DNA of 64,000 nt from Hyperoplus lanceolatus (GCA_026929865.2 CM049413.1:15062501-15126500); one strand, 5' to 3'. Shown: positions 47,676 through 60,312, numbered from the stretch's first letter. The notes: generated by a model not told the origin, from the sequence alone. A program made the numbers and translations.

Positions 47676-48581
47676 GTAGGGGAGACCGGGGATGTAAGTA
47701 ACACGGGTAGAGTTGTAACACCACCAGTTCGACCAATCAGGGATCAGAAATGAGCCATGTGACAGTTTCAGTCTCCTCAGAACTCCTCTATGATCACACA
47801 TGAAAATGTTCCAGTCGTTTGAGACATTTTTCCCGGAGTTACGGGAGAAAAACCAACTTTTAGGTAAGAAAGTAACTTTTTTTTTTTTTTTTACTTTTTC
47901 TTCTAGTACTTTGACCGTTGTAGATGAAGTTGTATGAGTTATATCAGGTCAAACTATAGTTTCTCTAGTACATAATGGTGTATCTCCCTCTTGCTAAAGT
48001 CAAAGCACCATGCTTATACAGCTAGCTAAACATAGATAACAGTGGCAGGGGAGGTTGTAACACATGTGTTACAACTTACCCCCGCAACTGTTATCCATTG
48101 GAATCAATGCACATAGAGACAATTCATTTACTAGCGTGAGGACACACACACACACACACACACACACACGATGCATGTCACTATCTTCATTAATATCTAA
48201 TTCTCTAATATTAATAATAATTTAAGAATATTTTTGGTGAATCTATTTTCAAACCTACCCTGTTGTTTATGCTTATCAATAAATGGGCCTATCAAATGAA
48301 GTCCAATTGTTTTTTTTTTTGCATTTTGTATACCTGTTACATCCTACCCCAGTAGGTGTTACAATCTACCCCGGTAGTGGGGTAAATTGTAACAATGGTA
48401 ACATTTTATTTGTCTTAATCTCACAAATTCTTTGATATAGTTGAGGAAATTTAAATGGTTGCCACTTGTAGTAGACAAATATGGGTACTTTGCCTAAAAG
48501 ATCCAGAACTGTAGCTTTAAAAGAAATGGTAATTTAAGTGCTCTGGAAAAAAGTGTTACTTTCATACCCGGTCTCCCTTAC
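47676..48581. mobile_element. TIR DNA transposon (GTAGGGGAGA family), copy 2
   Basis: The inverted ends begin GTAGGGGAGACCGGGG and GTAAGGGAGACCGGGT and continue to AAGTAACAC (29 bp, about four mismatches). The flanking 8-mers AGTGTAAT and ACTATAAT agree at 6 of 8, a possible degraded 8-bp target duplication. Internal GTTGTAACA/TGTTACAAC motifs in both orientations sit at 48050-48083 and 48335-48400. At 906 bp it has no coding capacity. It is nested in the TTAA element and related at the ends to 744-5885. Confidence 0.75.
48143..48169. repeat. short (CA)n inside TIR element copy 2
   Basis: About 13 CA units. Confidence 0.9.
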
Positions 48582-49874
48582 ACTATAATAGACAGGAATA
48601 CTGTAAGTTGCCTCTGCTGCTGTTTGTTTCCTGTCCATTATATTTCAAAAAGCACACAGTATCACTCAGAACTCGTTGCTTCTTGAGCAAGGGCTATACT
48701 GAACTTATTAGTAGCCTATCTTATTTAATAATGGAAGAAAAAAATATATTTTCACTAGTTTGTAGCTTTGCCATAACTACATATGTATGATGTATATTTC
48801 AGCTAGGCTACATGATATAACATTGAATGTGTCATGTTTTACAGATATGAGTGACCTGACGGACAACACTATCTGTTCCATCAGAGGAGACTGTCCACTG
48901 GGTGGGACAGGTGGTCTTCTTCAGGGACCACCAGCAACAACTGGACAGTTACATACAAGTTATGGCTTTGCTTCTGTTTGATATGTACACTTTATATTCC
49001 ATTTCAAACTGCTTTATTTTTAAGTATGGTTTTGGTCTTTTTAAAATGTAATTATACTGTTTTATAAGAAATCTTCAGAGAGATAAAGGGTTGAATTAAA
49101 AAACTTTTAAGTCAATGCATGTAGATCGGTCAGAAAACTAGTCCAACATCCTGACTATGAAAATGTGAGTTTCAAGTAATCCTTTACTACACGAAGCAAA
49201 CAGTGACAGTTAGCAACACAATACATTTTTTAACAGTACAACTTTATTATAAATGAGTGATCACAATACAAATGATACATTATCTATTAGATATTGAAAG
49301 GGTGTCAGATAATTTGCAGCTCTGACTAATTATTTCTATACTTTTTTTTACAAAAGATTATGCCTTTCCAGTGAATCTTGACATGATACATTCCTTTCCT
49401 GCCTCGTTACTGTACATGTTTACATGTTACCTCAGCATGGCTTCACAACCAAAGCTTTTTCACTCCACTGGGTTGTAGATCATTCCCCAGTTTAACTTGT
49501 AGAGACGTACATAAAACGTTGTATGTTACAAGTTAGGAGGTTTTTGCATAAATACTTAGCTCATATTCTGTTATTGACTGTGACATATTTAAACTGTATT
49601 TACCTGAGGATAATGTCAGGGAAACCAGAAATCTTGATGCAATTTTCACAGTTTTCAGCTCAGACTCCTGGGGGGTATACTACGAAGCAAACTCAACAGT
49701 GCCCGGCTCTCTTTTTTTGATCTGGTTCAACATAACACAAAGCCGTAATCAGAGATAATGGGTATCACGACGGCGGTTATCAACTTGCTATGTTGAACTA
49801 GCTTGCCTCTATGAAGGATCTGTGCGCGTTCACATAAAAGGGGCGTTGAACGCGTCATTTGGCACTTTTGAAAA

Positions 49875-51403
49875 ATGGAAAGATCCAGAGCGGCCTATTT
49901 CACTCAGGATGAGCAAGTTCTCATTATGAATTCTTACGAAGATTTTAAATCAATTATAATGGCAAAGTCCAACACAGCTCAGGCCAACAAGGCGAGGGAG
50001 GAGAGTTGGCAAAAGATTGCAGATCGTGTTAATTCGTAAGTAGCTTATGGGCAAATTAAACACTGTTCACCACTTAATGTAATACAATCACCTAACAGTT
50101 ATTTATATCGAGACTGCACATTAAAGCTCTCAAATCTGAAACGTACACTTAGAAGTGGTGATGAATTAAAATAATAAAATATACTTGGAAAAAATCAATA
50201 TGACATGGGCCTATAGGCCTAATTTCCTTGGTCAAATTATGTCAGTGAAAGATAACCAATAGTCTAATAATTTGCATTACTACATCTGTGTTCTGTATTA
50301 GCTGCAATTCCATGGTGAAGAGGACTTGGCAGCAAATTAAGACCAAGTATAAAAACATCATTCAAAATGGTATGTATGTTGCTGTGCCCTCATTATTCCT
50401 CAAGTGTGGGTGATTTTTAGATACAGTTTTAAAATGTGAATATTTCCTGAAGCCAATAGAAAGAAAAATGAACAAAGGAAGACTGAAGGAGGGCCAGCTC
50501 CACCTGAATTCACAATTTCAGAAGAGCTGGCCCTTTCACACAATCAGGGTCGCCCCCTCATGGGAGGGATTGAGGGGGGCATGGAGTCGGATGCTGCTGG
50601 CAGCTCCCAGGCCCAGCAACACCTGTATGTCCAGGGTATGTATAAGTGGTTTGCTGAATTACTTGATTATTTGTGTTCATGAAGTGTGAATTATTATATA
50701 TATATATTTTTTTTCTTATAGTTGTTGATGATACACTGGTGTTGCCAGAGCCGCCAGCACCCCCCCATGAGGAGCCCCATGTAGAGGTAATTGTCAAAGT
50801 AAAGCATAATTCATGAATATGTGTTCATGTGTTTAATGTACTTCATATGGTGTCTTAATTTTGTTTTAGGAAGAGCTTGATGATGATGATGAGGAGACAA
50901 TATCCGTGTTCTCTGAGGCGGTAAATATACTTTATCACATGGTGATGTGTGCCAGAGCAATGATAGGCTTGTAGTACTCTACAAAATGGCTTAACTGCTT
51001 CAGTGGGCCTCAAAATAAATGTTCCTTGCTTGTATATTTTACAGGTAGATAGAAGTGTTCAGCACGAGCCCTCAGTCTCAAGGCGTCCTAGGAGGCAAAG
51101 GGTAATGATGGTTTCAATCCTTTTCAGTAGTAGCGGTAAGTGAATATAATAGCAAAATTGACTCTTTATACTCTTTCTACAGATTGGAGCAGACACTGTG
51201 AGGGCCTTGTACAAGGAGAACCTCACTCTGGATAATACAAAAAAAAGGCTGGAAATCCAGAAGTTAAGGAAAGAGCTTCTGCTCTTAGATAGGGTAGGCT
51301 ACTGCAGTTATATTTAGCCTACTTTCTCCAAAAAATACTGATTGACATTGCATACTAATTACCCTTTTTTTTGTATGTCTCTTTGCAGCAATTGGGGATT
51401 TAA
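49875..51403 (+). CDS. Harbinger Myb/SANT-like accessory protein, eight exons
   Basis: Exons 49875-50035, 50302-50369, 50453-50635, 50722-50786, 50870-50920, 51045-51101, 51183-51293 and 51389-51403 all have GT/AG borders and join in frame to 236 residues. The N-terminus (residues 1-78) is a Myb/SANT-like DNA-binding domain with spaced aromatics: AYFTQDEQVLIMNSYEDFK, EESWQKIADRVNS, then TWQQIKTKYKNIIQ. A linker, an acidic patch (EELDDDDEE) and a basic stretch (RRPRRQR) follow, then a C-terminal helix (NLTLDNTKKRLEIQKLRKEL). In this superfamily the protein binds element ends and takes the transposase to the nucleus. No stop or frameshift was found. AATAAA lies just past the stop. Confidence 0.85.
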
Positions 51404-51443
51404 AATAAAAACTTTTCAAACAGGCTTTGATTGGTGTGTTTTA

Positions 51444-52867
51444 TTAGCCAAAATATTGGTTGGTGATGGCCTCTCTGACAGCTCTGCCAGTTGGAAAGTC
51501 CAATGTGATGGGGTCCACGAGGTCAGGGGCCACCATAGGTACAGCAGGGGCTCTCTCTCCCCTGATTGTGGCGACGTTGTGGAGGACGACACAGGCAGCA
51601 GTGACCTCACATGCCCTCTGAGGAGTTACCCTCAGGCCACGAAGGCAGTTGAAGCGGGACTTGATGACCCCAAATGTCATTTCTATCCTGACCCTGCATT
51701 TACCGAGGGCCACATTGAAGGCCCTCTGTGGTGGTGTCTGCGGGTCAGGATAGGGGGTCATCAAATACTGTGTGCAGGCATATCCCCTGTCCCCCAGCAA
51801 CAGTCCATCAAAATGGCCTGTTAATAAAATGAGAGAATAATTAATGAAGCATTGTCAAACTCAAACAAGCAATAAAATGATGTATTTAGAAGTCATACCT
51901 CGGTCAAATAGGTGTCCTAGAGATGACTCACGGAAAATCCGTGAGTCATGGACTGAGCCAGGCCACTTAGCGCTCAGACTTGTGACCATCATCTGATGGT
52001 CACAAGTCATCTGCAAAGGCATTTAAGGTTAATTTCACAATTTAAAAATATTCCAGTAAAGGCTTTTAAACAGGAGCCCAATATCATTAATGGTGTGAAA
52101 GAACTGTAGGCCTACTGTCCGTGCTTTAGGTGGATATTTGACTAATATAAGGCTATACAGTGCTGCATTGAAAAACCTTTAGTAGGCCTATGTGCCACCA
52201 ATCACCTGAAAAAGAGTTTCAACTATTTTACCTGAACATTGAGGCTGTGGAATGACTTTCTGTTAACGTAGTCAGCCTCATGTTCCCCAATGTGTCCATT
52301 CAAAGGAATATGCGTACAATCTATAGCCCCTATGACGCGAGGGAATCCTGTGAAGGTATAATATTCCACATAGCATGCTAAATAAACGTTAATATAGCCT
52401 ATTAATAAGTATAATTATGAAGTTTTAATTAATACCTGAGCTTTTATAGAACGCTTCTTTAATTGCAAGCATGGGTAAATGGCCAGGGAACACTACGAAC
52501 ACGTTCAGCAATTGATTCAGAGCAAGAACTACTTTGCGCACAGCCCTACATACAGTGTTCTTACTCAATTTTTCTGCATCACCAACAGAATGCAAGTAGG
52601 TTCCCGTGGCAAAGAACCGCAACGCAATGCACACCGTTTGTGCCACTGTTAGGGCATGGCTCCTCTTGGTAGTATTAGAGACTTTGGTCTCGATCAGCTG
52701 ACAAACGTAACGTATTCCTTCAGGTGAGAATCTATATCTTTCAAGCAGAATATCGTCAGGGTAAGCCAGCGGATCGGACGATATCTAAATACTCTCTCCC
52801 TACGAAGAGCACCTTCCACAATACGCACACCAAGGTCCACAATATTCTCCACGAACGGTGAAGCCAT
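51444..52867 (-). pseudogene. PIF/Harbinger DDE transposase, four exons, one frameshift
   Basis: Exons on minus are 52867-52436, 52347-52232, 52010-51899 and 51817-51444, with GT/AG borders and consistent phases. The start is MASPFVENIVDLGVRIVEG. After RERVFR the frame shifts by one base near 52785, then continues SDPLAYPDDILLERYRFSPE, with a helix-turn-helix-like segment (VGDAEKLSKNTVCRAVRKV). The catalytic triad is visible: D in GAIDCTHIPL, D in LLGDRGYAC, E in RIEMTFGVIKSRF. It ends NQYFG. The domain order matches HARBI1-like nucleases, which cut and paste the element. Only the single frameshift prevents a full-length product. AATAAA on minus overlaps the stop. Confidence 0.9.
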
Positions 52868-53016
52868 TTCCAAAAGTGCGCTGATTCTTAAGGGGGAGGC
52901 GCTTTTAACAGCAAATGTGTCGTTTCCTTAAAGGGCAGCGCTCTAAGAGCCGAATTTAAGATCAAACTCTCAAACAAAAACTGCTCTGAGCAGGTTAGCC
53001 GTGCAGCCTCTGTTAC

Positions 53017-54265
53017 AAATCAAATCAAATCAAATCAGTTTTATTTGTATAGCCCAAAATCACAAATAGCATTTGTCTCAATGGGCTTTACAGTCCATAC
53101 AATATGATACAGTATGGTACAATATGACACAACATGATAAAATATGAAACAATATGACACCCTGCCCTTACACCCTTAGCTCGGCTGAGAAAAAACTCCC
53201 AGTAAAAAACCCTTTACCGGGATTAAAAAAAATAGAAGAAATCTCAGGGAGAGTTGACAGAGTAAGGGATCCCTCTCCCAGGACGGACATGCTGCAATAG
53301 ATGTCATAGGTAGAGAAAAATCACGAAGGATTTTGATCATTGTCCAGATGTTTAGATGGTAATACTAAAGAAAAGTGCAAATAGTATGGATGCAGGACGA
53401 ATTCAGATGATGCCAGAGGATCCACACCATCTCATCTCGTCTCGTCTCCACCAGGGAAAACTAAGGTTTCCTGCACCGGGATTTCACCCCACGTCTCCAG
53501 GTGGTATCTTTAACCACTGCAACATCTTACGCGTAGGCGATCCATTCTCAGATGTTGCCAGAGGGGAGACCAGATCCACACCGTCACACCACGACCAGGG
53601 AAAACTGGAAGAGGACAGACAAGCAACCAATGAGCAAAGCAAAAATGAATTTAAAGATTGAACAAACAAGCGAGTAGAAATAGTACTATCCTGATGGACG
53701 GTGAATCAGTGCTGATGTGAGGCAACAGCAGGCGGGAAGCATCCGTTCCTAGGACAGCTGATTCCACACAGAGCTCGGAGTCAGTCGAGCAGGTAGACAG
53801 GGGGAGAGAACCCCCGGGGCATCGCTCAGCAATCATGGAAGATAGACAGAAGAGCACAAATGTTAGAGAAATGGAATCAGTTATTTTATTTTGCGTCGGC
53901 AGGACAATTATTCAGTGGGAGGACAACCGGTACTCAGGCTCTGACAAACCGAGACCGAAGGCAGCTCATCAGGCTGATGATAATAACGCTATAACAATGT
54001 TCAACAATATGAACACAATTAACATTAAATAACATTGATTTACACTCTACCGTTCCCCACCGACACACAATCGGCGCTAGCCTCCCAGACCCAGAGCCTG
54101 CCCCCCAGCACCCCGCCCCCAGAGAGCACGCCCCAGTGCGGCACTAGTCCAGTGGAGGACCGGGGCCGTAGATAGAGAATAGATAGTATAGAATAGGGAA
54201 ATAGCCAAATGCACCGCTGCCACCAGGAGCAACCACAGCCGAAACCCCCGGAGGGGCGGCCCGTA
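53017..54265 (-). mobile_element. TTTGA-tailed retroposon inserted in the Harbinger
   Basis: On the minus strand the 3' end reads CTGTAAAGCCCATTGAGACA, then GGGCTATACAAATAAAACTG, and finishes in TTTGA repeats (53017-53037). This resembles the conserved 3' end of L2-clade LINEs and their dependent SINEs. It interrupts Harbinger sequence between CTCTGTTAC on the left and ACCACGGTGATCTAGCC on the right. No clear reverse-transcriptase frame was found; small frames such as 53356-53661 are not genes. The right border is approximate. Confidence 0.6.
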
Positions 54266-54792
54266 CACCACGGTGATCTAGCCAGGTAAAAAGAGAGCCA
54301 CCTTTCGTGATACTGCAAATGCTGGCTTTAGACCGCTTTAGACTCAACAGACCTCGCTCAGCCCTTAATCTCGCTTCGTAGTATACCCCCCTGCCTGACC
54401 AGGTTCAGTTGTAAAGCTTTTGGTTTAGAAGTGGTAAGTGTGCTGACATTTGCTGTAGAAATGAAGCTAAACATGTTTACATTGGTCTCCATGCTGCATT
54501 GACCAAAAGTAAACAATGCACTGGGCGTGTGCCATGCCCATATAGGTAGGTATAGAGTAAATGAGCAGGGCGGTGCATGCTCGATCATGTAGATCTGACC
54601 AGTCAGAGCAGACTAGGATTTTTGCAAAGGGGGCTAGATGTCAAAACCAACCTTTTGAGAGTAGAAAAGGCAATGAAGAAATGGGAAATGGTAGAAAATT
54701 AATGGGTTTTTTGAACGATACACCATTAAAACCTTTTCTAGTAGAACTTGGAAAACACATTTAAACCCAAGTTTTTGCATAATATGTCCCCT

Positions 54793-54796
54793 TTAA
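54793..54796. repeat. TTAA target duplication, right
   Basis: Follows the right end GTCCCCT; partner of 46895-46898. Confidence 0.8.
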
Positions 54797-57680
54797 CACT
54801 TGCCAAAAAGGGACACCATGTAATCACCATCGATAAGGCTCCCATTTTATTTAAATGATGAGCACTTACTTTTGCATTACTTATTATTATTCTTTACAAA
54901 TGTCTGTTTAAGTCCTTCTACATGGTCCCATGGGCCAGAATGATTGATTAAGCCAAACTCGGGACCAGTACAACCTGCTAATGCATCAAATAACTGACCA
55001 AAAATAATGACAACTCTCACCTCACTGTTTTAAGGTTAGTAACTGAAGTTTAATATTGACGTCTTCTGACACGACGGCAAATGAACAGTCCAAAAGAATG
55101 AGGAATAATTACCACGTAAGCACAATATGTATCGACCACTTATTGACCTCCTCGAACCAGCCCGCTGCATTGACATGGCTTTACGCGGATCCATAATCTT
55201 ATGAATAAATCATACTGAGCTAGTTAAAGCCAGTCTTTCAAGGCTTGCAGTTAATAAACAAAAGGAGCTCTGTGAGTGCTGTGTGACCTGAAATATAATA
55301 CTGTTTTAAATGCCTCTGAAGCCTGCGACAACTTGCGGATGAAGGCTCCTCAAATATACTACGCATGAACCCTTCTGACCTCATCATCATCTCAACATCC
55401 ACAGTGATACCTAATTAATATGTATTGCATTGTTTATATTCAGCTTTTGAGTTTATGCACAATGCTCTGTTACAGTTATTCATGCAAGATTTGAAAGTAA
55501 ATAGATGACTTCGGTAGTCACAATAGACCAATTATAAAGCAGGACTAATAGATGCTTAACCTTGCTCATTGTTATCCATGCAAGATAGTTTCCATTATAT
55601 TAGTGATGAAACAAAAAACAATGATTGACAGAATATTAATCTGCAACTATCTTGATAAACTTGAATATCTTCGGTCTGTCTGCATTTGAAACAGTTCTTT
55701 AGACATCTAAAGAAAACACTTTTTTTGCAGGTTTTGACGGATGCTCATGTGCTATGAAGTTTCACACAAACAAGTTCTCCCAATAATAATGTTAAAAAGG
55801 ATTAGAATATGGTGCCCTACTGAATATAGCCTGCAGTATATCTTGACCCTATTGAAAATTAAATGGGATTCCATCACCATTTATACTATAGGGAATGGTT
55901 GAAAGGTGTTGCAGATGCTGGCCTTGAATCTGTGTTGGACATCCCATTGTAATAGTGATGGTCAGAGTTACTTATTGTTTCCCTAATGGCAATACCTAGT
56001 AGCAACAGTAGAAGGCAGACACATTGCTAATGCCCACATAGCCCTCCCTCTGGCAATGCAACATCAGTTGGGATGCACACATGGCTTGTGCATCTTTAAA
56101 TACACTTTCCGTCTGTGAAGCAACCCCATACAAAATGCATAATGTGCAACAATTCAGCAAAATGTTATCGTGGAAAGTGAGCATCTTTGCTTCATTCCAC
56201 ATGCTACGCATCTGGATAGTGTCTGGGTACATTACATGAGTGAATGGGTAAGTGACCCAGATTCTCTAATGGGATTTTAGGTGTCTAAAGAACTTTATTT
56301 TTCATCTTACAGATGTCTCTCTTTGATAATTACATACACATTAAATCAGTAAGACATTGATATGAAAGACACGTAAAACAATCTTTTTTTTTCGGGACGT
56401 TGAGGTTTTATGATGTTTTCTTCGACTTACATGATGCTCAAATGAAACATTTATTCCATGCTAATGGCTTCGAACCTGAAAGAAAGGTTACTCTGTCTTA
56501 GTGAGTCTCTGTATTAACAAAGAGTCAAAATCGACTTTGTTTATCAGAAGAAATAAGATATCAGATGTTCCAGTCCGCCCAGAGAACACATGCACAGTGT
56601 GTGCTGCCTGAACATGCCTGTGAAGCCGTGCTGTGCTGAAGGCAATCTGTCTCCCCCACCCATAACGACCATCTGTCATTAGTATAGATCAATGGAGATG
56701 ATAGATTGGGAGTGCTTGCTGTGCTGACAGGAGCACTGAGACAGGAGTCCAGAAACCACCACGGTTATGTTGCGTGGTCCTGACCCAGCTGGCAAAAGCC
56801 CTAATGTTAATTTTGTATCCTTGCTGACGACATTTGATCGATACGAGTTTTGGACTGTCAAGAAAGCTACAAACTATTTTTATTTTTTATTTTAGTCTGT
56901 TTCCTCAGTGTTGCATATGCTTGGAGCACTCACCCACATGTCTTTTTCTCCCGTGCCAGAAGTGTTATAAATTCTCTCTGAATAATCCACCTTTCCGAAG
57001 CACTTGCTGGGTTATTCAAAGCATGTCATCTGGAGTTGATGTAAAACAAGGCAATAAAACAGGCAGAGAATGGCCTGTGCCAAGCCTGCATTACGCTTCT
57101 CAAAGCATAACATCCCAATAACCACACCACACACCCTGTTTGTATCCACTGGGCAAAATCAAAAGGACTGGGCCTGATTTGATCAAGGACATTTCACGCC
57201 TCTGAGAGAGATGGACGGTCCAAGGCCTGGTAAAATCCCTGGGGGTTTTTGGACAAGAGCAATTGGAGGATTTTCAACACAAGTTATTCTTAACACAGAG
57301 GACTACACTAAATGAAGGGCTTCTCTCCAATTTTGCCACCAAAATTGAATTCTGAGGTAACGGAGACTCCCCTGTGTGATTCATCCATCATCTGTATTTC
57401 ATTCACTGCTCTGTCTTATGAATTCAATATCTTTTGTTGTCTTCTTACTGTTCCTGTGATCAGAGCTATGAGTTATAATGAGAATCCTTCATGTTGATAT
57501 GTTGAGATGACGTGTTACATTTAAATGTTAAAGCGACCTCAACACAATAGAGAACGCATGCTATAATGGAATAAGATTTTGATTATACTCTCTCTTATTA
57601 TTGTGGAAAAAAACAGCCATACAATGACACAAAACCCTCAACATCACAATGGAAACAGTCTTACTAGTTGTGCATGTACT

Positions 57681-57681
<1 letters not shown>
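54797..57681. other. non-coding, possible conserved block
   Basis: No exon or element end was recognised. The stretch near 55140-55330 (ATAATCTTATGAATAAATCA and neighbours) resembles conserved non-coding DNA in texture. Frames such as 55996-56232 (-) have no domain. Confidence 0.4.

Positions 57682-57725
<44 letters not shown>
57682..57725. repeat. (CA)n microsatellite
   Basis: About 22 CA units. Confidence 0.96.
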
Positions 57726-57729
<4 letters not shown>

Positions 57730-57936
57730 CCAAGAACACAGACGCTTTCCTCTCTTATGCACCCGGGCAGTGGGGATTGCTTCGGAAAAACAGCACCTGC
57801 TCCTCCATTTGAAAACTATTTAGGGAGGCATCAAACTCTATCAGGGCAGGTCTGATTGCGGTCGCCTCTTCACAGTCCCCCAATCACTCAGTGAGTCAAT
57901 TAGCCCCCCGCCCCTCCACACGCACCCTCACACACT

Positions 57937-57938
<2 letters not shown>

Positions 57939-57999
<61 letters not shown>
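57939..57999. repeat. (CA)n microsatellite
   Basis: About 30 CA units; the second CA repeat within 300 bp. Confidence 0.96.
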
Positions 58000-58001
<2 letters not shown>

Positions 58002-59415
58002 AACACAATATACACAACAGACTACCCATTCCCCTCCGTCCGCTGTGTGTTCCGCCAGGGGATGAGAGTCCATCGGCGGCCTCCCAGCAACACCTGAGCC
58101 CCCCCCCCTCTCTCCACCCGCAGTCAGCTAATAGCACTGCTCCAAGGGCACCCCAACCACAATGGCATTCAATTCACCCCCATTGTACCCCTTTTACCAA
58201 GCCTCATACCGGCAACTCAACAGCTATTTAGCAGATGATGGGGAAAGAAAGTGAGTGGAGAGCGAGGGAAAGTAGGAAATAGAACGATGCAACAACAGGG
58301 GCGATACGTCCACTCACCTCTTGTGATCATTTACTATTTGTTCAGTGGAGGCCAATTTGATTGCGCCGCTCACTGTGCATGTGCTAGGGTTGGGCTTTTT
58401 CGTCTTTGCCAGTATTTGGGAGTGTGTTTATGTATTTCTCGTCGCATCCACTTTCACCTGGGTGCATGTGTGTGGAGCCCTGCGTTCCCTTCGACTCCTC
58501 GGGTTAGCGGTGCGGCGCTCTCTCACAATCGCTTATTTATTCAGGGCCTTTTGAAATAATCGAGTTGACACATCTGTCAGATGGTGAGAGGAGGAATGCT
58601 AAAAGGTCACCGGGCGAGGTACCAGCTGCTCCCACACCAAACCTTTCCTGCCTCCAAATAGCACAGTCATTACACCACAACAGATGGGACTCCTGCCTTT
58701 CATTTCTGCCTCGCTCGCACACACTGCCCCGTGTGCACGTACATAGTAGCGTACACACACATGTGGTGAGCGCCCATCACACTTATCCACCATCCACACG
58801 TGCACACATATACACAGAGATGCAGTCACACCAGACACATGTCACAGAGGCAAACAGGCAGAGACATGTACTGTACACTTCTGCGGACACACACACACAC
58901 ACACACACGCACACACTTATGTCCCCCCTCTGTCACTGACTCTCTTGATCTCACCTGCACACTCTGTACTCTTTGTCCTCAGGTCTGATTTCCATTTACA
59001 AGGTCAGTATCAGCTGTCTACAAGGAACATCACTCCCTCATACCCAGAGAACCACAAAAGGACAATCGCAGTCACACTAAGGACAAAAGGCAGGGGAGAC
59101 GTCCTACCTGCAGTCTGCCTCTTTATATCTAATTTATGTCTGTCTCAGAACGTGACAATATACTTTAAACGTTGACAAGCGTCACACAACATCACAAGCT
59201 CTAACAGACTTCTTGGACAAGCTTTGTTGGGTGGAAAAAAGTGCTAAGCGTTGTGAAACCTTAAGAAAAGCCAGAGGCCTCGCTCCATGTAATGCCTTTG
59301 ATGGAGCTCTGTAGATTCAATTTAGCTTGAATAGAATGGCTTTTTTTATGACTGTTTGAAAATAAAATCTATTTCCTACCCCAAGCATCGAAGAAGGCAT
59401 ATGGCTACCTTAAAC

Positions 59416-59419
<4 letters not shown>
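58000..59419. other. non-coding, CA-rich
   Basis: A short CA run lies at 58888-58908. Frames such as 58251-58559 and 58565-58939 (+) show no domain. No element ends were found before 59420. Confidence 0.4.

Positions 59420-59471
<52 letters not shown>
59420..59471. repeat. (TA)n tract left of the Tc1/mariner copy
   Basis: About 26 TA units directly abutting the transposon end. It may be an expanded TA target site. Confidence 0.93.
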
Positions 59472-59474
<3 letters not shown>

Positions 59475-60312
59475 TCAACAAAAATATAAACGCAACACTT
59501 TTGTTTTTGCTCCCATTTTTCATGAGATGGACTTAAAGATCTAAAATTCATTCCAGATACACAATTGTACCATTTCTCTCAAACATTGTTCACAAATCTG
59601 TCTAAATGTGTGAGCACTTCTGCTTTGCTGAGATAATCCATCCCACCTCACAGGTGTGCCACATCAAGATGCTGATCTGACATCATGATTAGGGCACAGG
59701 TGTGCCTTAGACTGTCCACAATAAAAGGCCACTCTGAAATGTGCATTTTTTTTGCTTTATTGGGGATCTGGGGACTCAGAACCAGTCAGTATCTGGTGTG
59801 ACCACCATTTGCCTCATGCAGTGCAACACATCTTCTTCGCATAGAGTTTATCAGATTGTCAATTGTGGCCTGTGGAATGTTGGTCCACTCCTCTTCAATG
59901 GTTGTGCGAAGTTGCTGGAGACGGCTTATGGTGGAGAAATGAACATTCAATGCACGAGCAACAGATCTGGTTGACATTCCTGCTGTCAACATGCCAATTG
60001 CACGCTCCCTCAATGCTTGTGGCATCTGTGGCATTTTGCTGTGAGACAAAACTGCACATTTCAGGGTGGCCTTTTATTGTGGACAGTCTAAGGCACACCT
60101 GTGCACTAATCATGATGTCAGATCAGCATCTTGATGTGGCACACCTGTGAGGTGGGATGGATTATCTCAGCAAAGCAGAAGTGCTCACTATCACACATTT
60201 AGACAGATTTGTGAACAATGTTTGAGAGAAATGGTACAATTGTGTATCTGGAATGAATTATAGATCTTTAAGTCCATCTCATGAAAAATGGGAGCAAAAA
60301 CAAAAGTGTTGC

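Larger units (their letters stand above)
49671..54390. mobile_element. near-complete PIF/Harbinger transposon
   Basis: The terminal inverted repeats GGGGGTATACTACGAAGC at 49671-49688 and 54373-54390 are exact over 18 bp. CTG flanks both sides (49668-49670 and 54391-54393), the 3-bp CWG-type duplication of PIF/Harbinger. It carries a Myb/SANT-like gene on plus (49875-51403) and a DDE transposase on minus (52867-51444), convergent with 40 bp between stop codons. The right part is interrupted by a retroposon (about 53017-54265). One transposase frameshift makes it unlikely to be autonomous, but it looks young. Confidence 0.93.
46899..54792. mobile_element. TTAA-flanked DNA transposon (piggyBac/Kolobok type) hosting two others
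   Basis: The ends are AGGGGACATATTATG on the left and the same inverted at 54778-54792, both flanked by TTAA. With the inserted elements removed, the host is about 2.3 kb. Exon-like pieces on plus (47241-47341, and 48846-48978 after TTTTACAG) do not join into a transposase that I recognise, so it seems non-autonomous. Matched termini and TTAA duplication support piggyBac or Kolobok; I cannot choose between them. Confidence 0.8.
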
